Assembly (NCBI GenBank): GCA_947489685.1
Contig: CANLEM010000008.1
Location: forward strand, 59,675 to 123,674
Direction of reading: 5' to 3'
DNA length: 64,000 nucleotides
Source: an uncultured Aquimarina sp.
GTDB taxonomy: Bacteria > Bacteroidota > Bacteroidia > Flavobacteriales > Flavobacteriaceae
The notes beneath the pieces are model-generated. The model had not been told where the DNA came from and did not search any database. It saw nothing but the letters and a program-made list of their open reading frames with translations. A program made the position numbers and the translations under genes. The first letter of the stretch is position 1. Each line of letters opens with the position of its first letter. Positions 1 through 7,337 of this stretch are shown in pieces.

Positions 1-2
1 AA

Positions 3-62
3 GCAACTTTAGATGGTCTAACCAAGGGCAATGTGGTAATTAACACATACCAGTTTTCTTAA
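3..62 (+). CDS. 3' end of an upstream gene (partial)
   Basis: Reading frame 3 is open from the window edge to a TAA at 60-62 and gives about 19 residues ending in NTYQFS. A strong terminator follows 12 bases later, which supports a real gene end. Nothing about function can be said from so short a tail. The other two forward frames hit stops within the first 45 bases. Confidence 0.5.
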   Translation, partial: ATLDGLTKGNVVINTYQFS

Positions 63-74
63 ATTGATAAAAAA

Positions 75-107
75 GGTCCATTGTAAATATTTACAATGGA
101 CCTTTTT
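75..107 (+). terminator. Rho-independent terminator of the upstream gene
   Basis: A 12-bp perfect stem (GGTCCATTGTAA and its complement) with a short loop is followed by a T run. It lies just after the stop at 62. Confidence 0.8.
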
Positions 108-117
108 ACATAAAAAT

Positions 118-150
118 AAAACCCTGAAGATAAACAACTTCAGGGTTTTA
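118..150 (-). terminator. Terminator of asnB (works in both directions)
   Basis: The inverted repeat AAAACCCTGAAG / CTTCAGGGTTTT has a 7-9 base loop and T runs on both strands. It lies about 50 bases past the asnB stop and faces the preceding + strand gene. Confidence 0.75.
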
Positions 151-201
151 CAATCTCAATTAAACTCAACTTTCAGCTAATAAAAAAACTGATCTCTTTA
201 A

Positions 202-1884
202 TTATATGACTTCTAAAGGTGTATACGCTTCTTCATGAACATTGGCTACGGCTCTTCCGCTTGGGTCGTTCATGTTCTTAAATGCCTCATCCCATTCTAA
301 TGCAATTTTTGTACTACATGCTACAGATGGCTCCTGAGGAACGCTTAACGCAGCAGCATCACTAGGAAAATGACCTTCAAATATAGAGCGATAATAAAAT
401 TCTTCTTTGTTTTGAGGTGTCTGTATCGGAAATCTAAAATGTGCATTTGCCATTTGCTCATCAGACACTTCATTTTCAACCATTTCTTTAAGAGTATCTA
501 TCCAACTATACCCTACTCCGTCAGAAAATTGCTCTTTTTGTCTCCAGGCTACACTTTCGGGCAGATAAGACTCAAAAGCCTTACGGATCACCCATTTTTC
601 CATACGTTCTCCGTTAATCATCTTATCTTCCGGATTGATTCGCATAGCTACATCCATAAATTCTTTATCCAGAAATGGCACTCTACCTTCGATCCCCCAA
701 GCGGCAAGAGATTTATTCGCTCTTAGACAATCATACATATGTAATTTGTCCAACTTACGCACCGTTTCATCATGAAATTCTTGGGCATTTGGTGCTTTAT
801 GAAAATATAAATATCCTCCAAAAATTTCATCAGCACCTTCTCCAGATAGTACCATTTTAACTCCCATAGATTTTATTACTCTTGCCATTAAATACATAGG
901 CGTAGAAGCTCTTATGGTAGTAATATCATATGTTTCAAGGTTATAAATCACATCTTTAATTGCATCCAAACCTTCTTGAATAGTAAACTTAATCTCATGG
1001 TGAACGGTTCCGATATGATCCGCTACCTTTTGGGCTGCCGCCAAATCTGGAGAACCGTCTAATCCAACCGAAAATGAATGTAATTGAGGCCACCAGGCTT
1101 CTTTTGTATCTCCAGATTCAATACGTTTCTCTGCATATTTCTTGGCAATAGCCGAAGTAACAGAAGAATCTAAACCACCGGATAATAACACACCATAGGG
1201 TACATCAGACATTAATTGTCTATGCACTGCAGCTTCTAAAGCTTCTCTTACCTCATCAATACTGGTTTGATTCTCTTTTACTGTTTGATAATCCGACCAA
1301 TCCCGAACATACCATTTTTTAAGCTCTGCGTCTTTACTGAATAGATAGTGACCGGGAGGAAACAATTCTATTTTTGTACAAACCCCTTCAAGAGCTTTTA
1401 GCTCAGAGCCTACATAAAACGTCCCGTTTTGATCCCAACCCATATAGAGTGGTATAATCCCCATATGATCTCTAGCAATCAAGTACACATCATTTTCGAC
1501 GTCATACAATGCAAAAGCGAATATTCCGTTTAACTCATCTATAAAATCAGCCCCTTTCTCTTGATACAAAGCCAAAATAACTTCGCAGTCAGAATCCGTC
1601 TGGAAATCATATTTTCCTTTAAATTGTTCACGAAGTTCTCTATGATTATATATTTCGCCATTAGCGGCTAATACAAGCTTTTTATCAGCACTAAATAAAG
1701 GTTGTTTTCCTGAAACGGGATCAACAATAGCCAATCGTTCATGAGCTAGTATCGCTTTTTCGTTCGCATATATACCATTCCAATCCGGGCCTCTATGACG
1801 AATTTTTTTTGACATCTCCAGTAATTGAGGTCTTAACACCTCGGCATCTTGCTTTAAATCAAAAGCACAAACAATTCCACACAT
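202..1884 (-). CDS. asnB: Glutamine-hydrolysing asparagine synthase B
   Basis: Makes asparagine from aspartate, glutamine and ATP in the cytosol. The protein has 560 residues, close to the usual 550-560. It starts MCGIV, so Cys2 is the N-terminal nucleophile of the class II glutamine amidotransferase domain (about residues 1-200). The synthetase domain carries the PP-loop SGGLDSS near residue 235 and the SGEGADE motif of the ATP pyrophosphatase fold. The start is fixed because Cys2 must be exposed after Met removal. The gene is monocistronic with a terminator behind it. Confidence 0.96.
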   Translation of the reverse strand: MCGIVCAFDLKQDAEVLRPQLLEMSKKIRHRGPDWNGIYANEKAILAHERLAIVDPVSGKQPLFSADKKLVLAANGEIYNHRELREQFKGKYDFQTDSDCEVILALYQEKGADFIDELNGIFAFALYDVENDVYLIARDHMGIIPLYMGWDQNGTFYVGSELKALEGVCTKIELFPPGHYLFSKDAELKKWYVRDWSDYQTVKENQTSIDEVREALEAAVHRQLMSDVPYGVLLSGGLDSSVTSAIAKKYAEKRIESGDTKEAWWPQLHSFSVGLDGSPDLAAAQKVADHIGTVHHEIKFTIQEGLDAIKDVIYNLETYDITTIRASTPMYLMARVIKSMGVKMVLSGEGADEIFGGYLYFHKAPNAQEFHDETVRKLDKLHMYDCLRANKSLAAWGIEGRVPFLDKEFMDVAMRINPEDKMINGERMEKWVIRKAFESYLPESVAWRQKEQFSDGVGYSWIDTLKEMVENEVSDEQMANAHFRFPIQTPQNKEEFYYRSIFEGHFPSDAAALSVPQEPSVACSTKIALEWDEAFKNMNDPSGRAVANVHEEAYTPLEVI

Positions 1885-2144
1885 ATTCTTCTTTTTCTAT
1901 TAATTGAGAACTCAAATATCCAAATATGATTACATAATTAAAACTAAAAAGATAAAATCAATTTCAATTTATATTCATAAACCGATTTATAGTGACTATA
2001 TGAAACATTTTAACTCTAGAACTACTTATAAACTATCAAATTGTTATTCTGAAGATTTAACACAATTTATAGAAACGATTAACATTTAGCTTATGAGTTG
2101 ACTTATATCTTTACATCAGTTTATTCGAAATTTAAAAAAGTATT

Positions 2145-2678
2145 ATGAAAAAATCACTCTTACTAATTGCAATCATGTTATTTGGTGCATTATCGACTGC
2201 TAGTGCCCAAAAATTTGCAGGACTACAAAAAAGCCCAACAGATATTTCTTATGCGAAAGTAGATAGAAATGCCAAACCAGAAATTAAAGTGGTATACAGC
2301 AGACCTCAGAAAAAAGGCAGAGAAATCTTCGGAAACATTGTTAAATATGATAAAGTATGGAGAACAGGAGCAGACGAAGCGACTGAAATCAAGCTTTTTA
2401 AAGATGTAAAAATGGGAGATAAAACGGTAAAAGCCGGCACATATTCTTTGTATACTATACCTGGTCAAAAAGAATGGACAATTATTTTGAACAGTGATCT
2501 AGATAGTTGGGGAGCTTATTCTTATGATAAAGGAAAAGATGTAGCCCGTTTAACTGTGCCAACATCATCGGGAGATGCATTAGAAGTTTTCTCTATCGCT
2601 TTCAAAAAAGTAGACAAGGGCTATCACATGGTTATGGGCTGGGACACTGCGCGTGTTGAAGTTCCTTTTTACATGTAA
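2145..2678 (+). CDS. Secreted DUF2911 family protein
   Basis: 177 residues. An N-terminal signal peptide of about 21 residues (KKSLLLIAIMLFGALSTASA, then Q) is followed by the DUF2911 domain, which is common in Bacteroidota. The segment KVWRTGADEATEIKLFKDV and the later SLYTIPG and WGAYSYDKGKDV are typical of the family. Its biochemical role is unknown. It stands alone and has a terminator directly downstream. Confidence 0.88.
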   Translation: MKKSLLLIAIMLFGALSTASAQKFAGLQKSPTDISYAKVDRNAKPEIKVVYSRPQKKGREIFGNIVKYDKVWRTGADEATEIKLFKDVKMGDKTVKAGTYSLYTIPGQKEWTIILNSDLDSWGAYSYDKGKDVARLTVPTSSGDALEVFSIAFKKVDKGYHMVMGWDTARVEVPFYM

Positions 2679-2694
2679 AACAAAAAAAGATAAA

Positions 2695-2728
2695 AAAAAA
2701 CAGCTTGATTAAATCGAGCTGTTTTTTT
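2695..2728 (+). terminator. Terminator after the DUF2911 gene
   Basis: A 9-bp stem (CAGCTTGAT / ATCGAGCTG, one wobble pair, 3-base loop) is followed by seven T. The minus side also has a T run, so it may stop minus-strand transcripts from the small peptide gene at 2799-2897. Confidence 0.8.
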
Positions 2729-2752
2729 ATTCCCTAAATAGAGATGATTTTT

Positions 2753-2786
2753 GATTATCCTTATAATGCACAAAATAAGGATAATT
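2753..2786. other. Stem-loop behind peptide gene 1
   Basis: ATTATCCTTAT pairs with ATAAGGATAAT across a loop of about 10 bases. There is no clear T run on the minus side, so it may be an RNA 3' stabiliser rather than a terminator. Confidence 0.45.
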
Positions 2787-2798
2787 ATACTGTCTTAC

Positions 2799-2897
2799 CT
2801 ACCTATGTATTGCGTTACTTGACGCTCCTGGCAGTTCTCCTAGAAAATCCATTACAATTCTAAAAGTTAATCTGAATTTAGTGTAAAATAGCCCCAT
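2799..2897 (-). CDS. 32-residue peptide gene, copy 1 of 4
   Basis: Too short for routine gene calling. The reverse strand reads ATG to TAG in 33 codons. The product begins MGLFYTKF and ends ELPGASSNAIHR. The three other copies at 3154, 3666 and 4027 have exactly the same length and align without gaps, sharing an aromatic N-terminus (F-Y/F at 4-5), a hydrophobic middle and the C-terminal LPGAS-x-N-A core. Codons for the shared LPGA segment differ at third positions between copies (for example CTG CCA here and CTT CCT in copy 3), which points to selection on the peptide. A Bacteroidota promoter (TTGACAT, 20 bp after TTG, then TATATTTG) ends 25 bases before the ATG. I do not recognise the family. 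The peptide is short, basic and partly amphipathic, with no signal peptide or GG leader. Confidence 0.75.
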   Translation of the reverse strand: MGLFYTKFRLTFRIVMDFLGELPGASSNAIHR

Positions 2898-2925
2898 ATT
2901 TCTATATTAAATTAATATTAAACAA

Positions 2926-2953
2926 ATATAACATTCATATTATGCGATGTCAA
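2926..2953 (-). promoter_or_regulatory. Promoter of peptide gene 1
   Basis: On the minus strand TTG (from 2953) is followed after 20 bp by TATATTTG, an exact match to the Bacteroidota -7 box TAnnTTTG. Copies 2, 3 and 4 have the same spacing. Confidence 0.65.
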
Positions 2954-3061
2954 TAATTTTAAACGTTTTTAGATATAACCAGAGATTTTATCGATAACAA
3001 ACACAAAATTGCATTATGAGTAAAATTTCCCCGGAAATTGTTGTTGTTTTTTACAAGGAAA

Positions 3062-3079
3062 TTGGGGTAATCTCCCCAA
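3062..3079. promoter_or_regulatory. GGGG-N6-CCCC inverted repeat upstream of peptide gene 1
   Basis: TTGGGG-TAATCT-CCCCAA forms a perfect 6-bp-arm inverted repeat 165 bp upstream of the ATG at 2897. Matching sites sit at similar distance from copies 2 and 4. It is probably a regulator binding site; the regulator is not identified. Confidence 0.6.
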
Positions 3080-3153
3080 AAAATCATAATTTTTTCTTAA
3101 TAATTTCCTATTACAATCTTTCCTTCTTTTCGAAATATCATTCCGATAACATT

Positions 3154-3252
3154 CTATCTATGAATTGCATTACTGCAAGCCGATGGTAATTGCTTTAAAA
3201 AAGATTTTAAAGCTTTAATATCAATCACCAAAATACCATAAAATAACTTCAT
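3154..3252 (-). CDS. 32-residue peptide gene, copy 2 of 4
   Basis: Minus-strand ORF of 33 codons ending in TAG. The product begins MKLFYGIL and ends QLPSACSNAIHR. It aligns ungapped with copies 1, 3 and 4 and is the most divergent: the usual LPGAS is LPSAC, which introduces the only cysteine in the set. The last six residues (SNAIHR) equal those of copy 1. The promoter has TTT, a 20-bp spacer and an exact TATCTTTG box, ending 28 bases before the ATG. No clear terminator is seen between it and copy 1. Confidence 0.7.
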   Translation of the reverse strand: MKLFYGILVIDIKALKSFLKQLPSACSNAIHR

Positions 3253-3280
3253 AATTCTCTGATTTGTAATTCGTTAAACA

Positions 3281-3311
3281 AAGATACTACCTCGGTATTC
3301 ATGAGTAAAAA
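3281..3311 (-). promoter_or_regulatory. Promoter of peptide gene 2
   Basis: The minus strand shows TATCTTFG-like box TATCTTTG, an exact TAnnTTTG match, 20 bp after TTT. Geometry is the same as for copies 1 and 4. Confidence 0.6.
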
Positions 3312-3426
3312 AATTAACATTCTTAAACTCCGATTTTAGACAAAACACACTTTATTTCGCTGTTAGACACAAATAAAATACTACACATCATAGTTAAAGA
3401 AGAAATATCCTACATGAAATACTGTC

Positions 3427-3452
3427 TTTTTAGGGGTTTTCTCCCCTAAAAA
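3427..3452. promoter_or_regulatory. GGGG-N6-CCCC inverted repeat upstream of peptide gene 2
   Basis: TTTTTAGGGG-TTTTCT-CCCCTAAAAA, 10-bp arms, about 175-180 bp upstream of the ATG at 3252. Core and 6-base spacer match the sites before copies 1 and 4. With longer arms it could also fold as RNA, but no T run specific to one strand makes it a convincing terminator. Confidence 0.6.
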
Positions 3453-3571
3453 ACTCTCAAAATATATTTCAAAAAATTCCCAAACTTTACATAGAAGTTA
3501 AAATATCTCAATTTTGTCCAATAATATTCCAAAATGCGCTTCATTCCCAATGCAATTATTCGTTCATTTCA

Positions 3572-3614
3572 CAAAAAAAAGAGACTACACCATTTGGGGA
3601 CAGTCTCTTTTTTG
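3572..3614 (-). terminator. Terminator of peptide gene 3
   Basis: A 12-bp stem (AAAAAAGAGACT / AGTCTCTTTTTT) with T runs on both strands lies about 50 bases after the copy 3 stop on the minus strand. Confidence 0.75.
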
Positions 3615-3665
3615 TAAAATAAATATTTTCTAATTCCTAATTCAAACTAATGAAAATGCATGATG

Positions 3666-3764
3666 CTATTTACGCATTGCATTTCCTGATGCTCCAGGAA
3701 GATCTTTGATAAATCCTATAAAAGATCTTATACCAAGCCCTATTGTTATAAAAAATCTGTTCAT
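3666..3764 (-). CDS. 32-residue peptide gene, copy 3 of 4
   Basis: Minus-strand ORF of 33 codons ending in TAG. The product begins MNRFFITIGLG and ends DLPGASGNAMRK. It aligns ungapped with the other three copies. It has its own strong terminator. The promoter is weaker than in the others (TTT, 20 bp, TAAATTTA). It is the only copy without a GGGG-N6-CCCC site: the expected place is occupied by the terminator of copy 4, so it may be controlled differently. Confidence 0.75.
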   Translation of the reverse strand: MNRFFITIGLGIRSFIGFIKDLPGASGNAMRK

Positions 3765-3932
3765 GTGTGATTCTATTAAAAAATTAAGTTGGTATTAAAT
3801 TTAATCAAAGAAACCTGAAAAATAAAGTGTTATGCATAATAAATTTTGCTTTTTTGATAAAGCACTCATTAGGTCGGACAAGTGGTGTTTTATCATAAAT
3901 AACCTACATATTTTTGAAGTCTTTTCTTACAA

Positions 3933-3968
3933 AAAGAAAAGGTTTGTTTTAAAACAAACCTTTTATAG
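3933..3968 (-). terminator. Terminator of peptide gene 4
   Basis: A perfect 28-bp palindrome at 3937-3964 (arm AAAAGGTTTGTTTT) with flanking A/T runs, about 60 bases after the copy 4 stop. Confidence 0.8.
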
Positions 3969-4026
3969 CATTGTATTACAATGATAAATGATAATAGAAT
4001 TCTAAATTAATTTTAAAATTTTATTA

Positions 4027-4125
4027 TTATTTACGCATAGCATAACGAGATGCTCCTGGTAAATCACTTATAAAACTTACAAATGATTTAAAATTTAATC
4101 CGAAAATAGTGTAAAATTGTTTCAT
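4027..4125 (-). CDS. 32-residue peptide gene, copy 4 of 4
   Basis: Minus-strand ORF of 33 codons ending in TAA. The product begins MKQFYTIFGLN and ends DLPGASRYAMRK. An in-frame TAA about 21 bases before the ATG fixes the start. It is nearest to copy 3 at the C-terminus (DLPGAS, AMRK) and to copy 1 at the N-terminus (FYT-x-F). Promoter, terminator and upstream inverted repeat are all present, making it the best preserved unit of the set. Function unknown. Confidence 0.78.
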   Translation of the reverse strand: MKQFYTIFGLNFKSFVSFISDLPGASRYAMRK

Positions 4126-4151
4126 AGCATATTGATTTAAAATTACTTATG

Positions 4152-4182
4152 TAAATTTAATAACTGTTAATACTCATGTCAA
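4152..4182 (-). promoter_or_regulatory. Promoter of peptide gene 4
   Basis: On the minus strand TTGACAT begins at 4182, with 20 bp between TTG and TAAATTTA, ending 26 bases before the ATG. TTGACAT is identical to that of copy 1. Confidence 0.6.
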
Positions 4183-4244
4183 GTAAATGTTAATTGAAAT
4201 TTCAATTAATCGCCATGATAGTTAAAAAAATCGCTTAAATACAC

Positions 4245-4281
4245 AAAAAGCGTTAAATAACTGAAATTAATTACGCTTTTT
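4245..4281. other. Stem-loop AAAAAGCGT / ACGCTTTTT
   Basis: A 9-bp perfect stem with a 19-base loop between the promoter and the GGGG-N6-CCCC site of peptide gene 4. It could be a weak terminator or a second protein site; not decided. Confidence 0.35.
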
Positions 4282-4304
4282 CCTTCGTTAACTAATTATT
4301 TTTC

Positions 4305-4320
4305 AGGGGAGATTTCCCCT
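4305..4320. promoter_or_regulatory. GGGG-N6-CCCC inverted repeat upstream of peptide gene 4
   Basis: AGGGG-AGATTT-CCCCT, 180 bp upstream of the ATG at 4125. It is the inverted counterpart of the sites before copies 1 and 2 (all read GGGGAGA on one strand). Confidence 0.6.
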
Positions 4321-4408
4321 TCATTTATGGTTTTACCATAAATTACTAACAATCAATTACTTGTATTTTTACTTAAAAAACTCTAATCCCGTAATTACTA
4401 ACGGTTTT

Positions 4409-5038
4409 TTATGGAATATTAAGGTATTTATGTGTTTGTAAAGAAACTTTCCATTTCGGGTTTTGCATTACATAATCCACAATTAAAGGAATCATTTTTT
4501 CGCGAACACTCCATTCTGGTTGTAAATACAAAATGCACTGATTAGAAACTTTTGAAGCTTGTTCTTCGGCAAATTCAAAATCACTTTTATTATATACAAT
4601 ACATTTTAGTTCATTTGCTTTACCGTAAATATCTTCTTGCGGAAGTTTTATTTTTTTTGGAGAAAGACAAATCCAATCCCATACTCCTGTTAAGGGATAA
4701 GCACCGGATGTTTCTATATGTGTTTTTGCTCCTTTATCTTTTAATCCTTGTGTTAAATATGACATATCCCAAGTTAAAGGTTCTCCTCCGGTAACCACTA
4801 TAACTTCACTATATTGTAAAGCTTTATTAACTATTTGGTCTGTATCTGTAGGCGGATGTAAATTGGCATTCCAACTTTCTTTTACATCGCACCAATGGCA
4901 TCCAACATCACATCCTCCTATTCTTACAAAATAAGCTGCGGTTCCTTTATAATACCCCTCACCCTGGATTGTATAAAATTCTTCCATTAATGGAAGCATT
5001 TTACCTTCATTTACTAATTTTTGAATTCTCTCTTGCAT
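4409..5038 (-). CDS. queE: 7-carboxy-7-deazaguanine synthase (radical SAM)
   Basis: Converts 6-carboxytetrahydropterin to 7-carboxy-7-deazaguanine in queuosine synthesis. The 209-residue protein has the family start FYTIQGEGYYKG, then the radical SAM cluster motif Cys43-x3-Cys47-x2-Cys50 within GGCDVGCHWCD, and the TGGEP SAM-binding motif near residue 83. Length fits the short Bacteroidota form. It stands alone here; queC, queD and queF are not in the window. Confidence 0.93.
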   Translation of the reverse strand: MQERIQKLVNEGKMLPLMEEFYTIQGEGYYKGTAAYFVRIGGCDVGCHWCDVKESWNANLHPPTDTDQIVNKALQYSEVIVVTGGEPLTWDMSYLTQGLKDKGAKTHIETSGAYPLTGVWDWICLSPKKIKLPQEDIYGKANELKCIVYNKSDFEFAEEQASKVSNQCILYLQPEWSVREKMIPLIVDYVMQNPKWKVSLQTHKYLNIP

Positions 5039-5194
5039 AAGTCGACAAAGGTAATTAATAATACATTATGAATTATGTATTTAAAACCTCGTTTTAAGAG
5101 AATAATTTCATAAAATATGATCTCCTTAACTAGAATGGTTCTCTTGCTTTTAATCTAGAGAGCTACATACTTATTCCATAAGCAATTAAGCTGT

Positions 5195-5650
5195 CTATGG
5201 TTTTACAGCTACACATTCGATTTCGATCTTGGCACCAACAGCCAAACCTTTTGCAGCAAATGTAGTACGTGCAGGTTTTTGAGGAAAATAAGTTTTATAC
5301 ACTTCGTTAAAAGCGGCAAAATCTTCTATATTGGCCAAAATCACAGTACATTTTACAACATCTTTCATTTCCATTCCATGATGTTCTAAAACGGCTTTGA
5401 TGTTTTCTAAGGTTTGTTTTGTTTCGGCTTTGATGCCTCCTTTGGCTAATGTTCGCGTTGTATGATCCATTCCAACCTGGCCAGATAAAAAGTACATTTT
5501 ACCGACTTGAACAATATCAGAAAAAGGCGCTTTAGCTTTTTTGGGCTCATGCGTTTTATGAAAGATAACATTATCTTTAGTATTTTCAGATTGCGCATTG
5601 CAACTTAACAAAACCGTAAAAAGACAAATAATCGAAACTATATTTTTCAT
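5195..5650 (-). CDS. Exported RidA/YjgF-family lipoprotein
   Basis: 151 residues. The N-terminus MKNIVSIICLFTVLLSC is a lipoprotein signal with the lipobox ending at Cys17. The remainder is a complete RidA fold; KPARTTFAAKGL carries the conserved Arg that in RidA proteins contacts the substrate carboxylate. Cytosolic RidA hydrolyses reactive enamine/imine intermediates, and an envelope-anchored version presumably acts on another substrate. A second RidA protein in the window (32257) is cytosolic and belongs to the kynurenine operon. Monocistronic. Confidence 0.9.
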   Translation of the reverse strand: MKNIVSIICLFTVLLSCNAQSENTKDNVIFHKTHEPKKAKAPFSDIVQVGKMYFLSGQVGMDHTTRTLAKGGIKAETKQTLENIKAVLEHHGMEMKDVVKCTVILANIEDFAAFNEVYKTYFPQKPARTTFAAKGLAVGAKIEIECVAVKP

Positions 5651-5759
5651 AGATATGACGTATAAAGACTAATAAGATATATTTACTTGACATTAAAAGT
5701 AACTTATAATTTTAATACAAAAGTTAAGATTCATATTTTTATCAAAAATAACATCAATT

Positions 5760-7295
5760 ATGAGCGATAATCAGGCATTTCTTGATCATATAAATAAAAG
5801 GTATACCACCAAAGGAGACTTTCTTACCATGGGAGCTGCCATGCATAATGGAGAAACTATAACAAATGCGCATGTAAAGATACCGCTAAAGACATTAAAT
5901 CGACATGGGTTAATTGCAGGAGCTACAGGTACTGGTAAAACTAAAACTTTACAAGTTCTTGCCGAAAATTTAAGTGAAAAAGGGATTCCTGTGCTGCTTA
6001 TGGATATTAAAGGTGATCTAAGCGGTATTGCCGCAGCAAGTCCCGGACATCCGAAGATCGATGAACGGCATGAAAAAATTGGAATTCCGTTTGAGGCAAA
6101 GGATTTTCCTGTAGAGCTACTTTCCTTATCTGAGCAAGATGGTGTTAGACTTAGAGCTACCATAAGTGAATTCGGTCCAGTTTTATTATCTAGAATTCTG
6201 GATGTTACCGAAACTCAAGCAGGAATTATAGCAATAATATTTAAATACTGTGATGACAATAAGTTACCATTACTAGATCTAAAAGATTTAAAGAAAGTTT
6301 TACAATTCTCTACCAGAGAGGGAAAAGAAGAACTAGAACGTGATTATGGACGTATCTCTACGGCATCAACTGGTTCGATTTTGCGAAAAATTGTTGAATT
6401 AGAGCAGCAAGGTGCAGATTTATTTTTTGGCGAAAAATCGTTTGATGTGCAAGATTTATGCAGAGTAGACGATAATGGAAGAGGAATAATAAATATTATA
6501 AGATTAACAGACATACAGGATCGACCAAAATTATTCTCCACTTTTATGCTAAGTCTCCTTGCCGAAATTTATGGAACATTTCCAGAACAAGGCGATAGTG
6601 GAAGACCTGAGTTAGTAATTTTCTTGGATGAAGCTCATTTAATTTTCAAACAAGCTTCTAATGCACTGATGGATCAAATCGAAAGTATTGTAAAATTAAT
6701 ACGATCAAAAGGTGTGGGATTGTATTTTGTTACGCAAAATCCGACAGACGTTCCTGATGGGGTTCTTGGTCAACTAGGATTAAAAGTGCAACATGCATTG
6801 CGAGCATTTACTGCAAAGGATAGAAAAGCGATAAAATTAACCGCCGAAAATTATCCCATTTCTGAATATTATGATACCAAAGAAGTACTTACCTCATTAG
6901 GTATCGGAGAAGCTTTGGTATCTGCTTTAGACGAAAAAGGTCGCCCTACACCCCTGGCAGCAACAATGCTAAGAGCCCCTATGAGCAGAATGGATATACT
7001 TACCCCTGATGAATTAAAGACTCTTTTGAAAAAATCAAACCTCAGTTCTAAATATAATGAGGAAGTCGATCGAGAAAGTGCTTATGAAATTTTGGTAGAA
7101 AAAATTGAAAAAGCCGAAGCCGAAGAAGCGAAAGCCATTGCAAAAAAAGAAAGAGAAAAACTAAAAAAAAGCGCTTCGAGTTCGCGCTCAAGAAGCCGAA
7201 GAACAAGCACCACAGAAAAAGCGGTTATAAAAGTACTAACGAGTGCTACATTTATTAGAGGGGCTTTGGGAGTACTTAATAAGTTATTAAAATAA
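5760..7295 (+). CDS. HerA-like DUF853 ATPase
   Basis: 511 residues, similar to E. coli YjgR. Walker A GATGTGKT is at residues 54-61, and Walker B appears as LVIFLDEAH near residue 290. The segment FVTQNPTDVPDGVLGQLG is characteristic of the DUF853 family. The C-terminal 70 residues are highly charged, with a long Glu/Ala/Lys helix followed by a Ser/Arg-rich stretch. HerA-like enzymes are hexameric DNA translocases; the cellular role of the DUF853 branch is not established. No nuclease partner (NurA) lies next to it. Confidence 0.9.
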   Translation: MSDNQAFLDHINKRYTTKGDFLTMGAAMHNGETITNAHVKIPLKTLNRHGLIAGATGTGKTKTLQVLAENLSEKGIPVLLMDIKGDLSGIAAASPGHPKIDERHEKIGIPFEAKDFPVELLSLSEQDGVRLRATISEFGPVLLSRILDVTETQAGIIAIIFKYCDDNKLPLLDLKDLKKVLQFSTREGKEELERDYGRISTASTGSILRKIVELEQQGADLFFGEKSFDVQDLCRVDDNGRGIINIIRLTDIQDRPKLFSTFMLSLLAEIYGTFPEQGDSGRPELVIFLDEAHLIFKQASNALMDQIESIVKLIRSKGVGLYFVTQNPTDVPDGVLGQLGLKVQHALRAFTAKDRKAIKLTAENYPISEYYDTKEVLTSLGIGEALVSALDEKGRPTPLAATMLRAPMSRMDILTPDELKTLLKKSNLSSKYNEEVDRESAYEILVEKIEKAEAEEAKAIAKKEREKLKKSASSSRSRSRRTSTTEKAVIKVLTSATFIRGALGVLNKLLK

Positions 7296-7337
7296 TTTAC
7301 GTTTAGTTAGCATACACAAATTATCAATATACTAGCC

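Noticed and set aside
1904..2089. 61-codon + strand ORF before the DUF2911 gene
   Set aside because: AT-rich sequence with no start context, no recognisable pattern and no partner copies; probably promoter DNA.
3024..3039. AATTTCC-CC-GGAAATT as a fourth GGGG-type operator
   Set aside because: Arms lack GGGG/CCCC at the 6-base spacing and the distance to the gene differs; not counted with the other sites.
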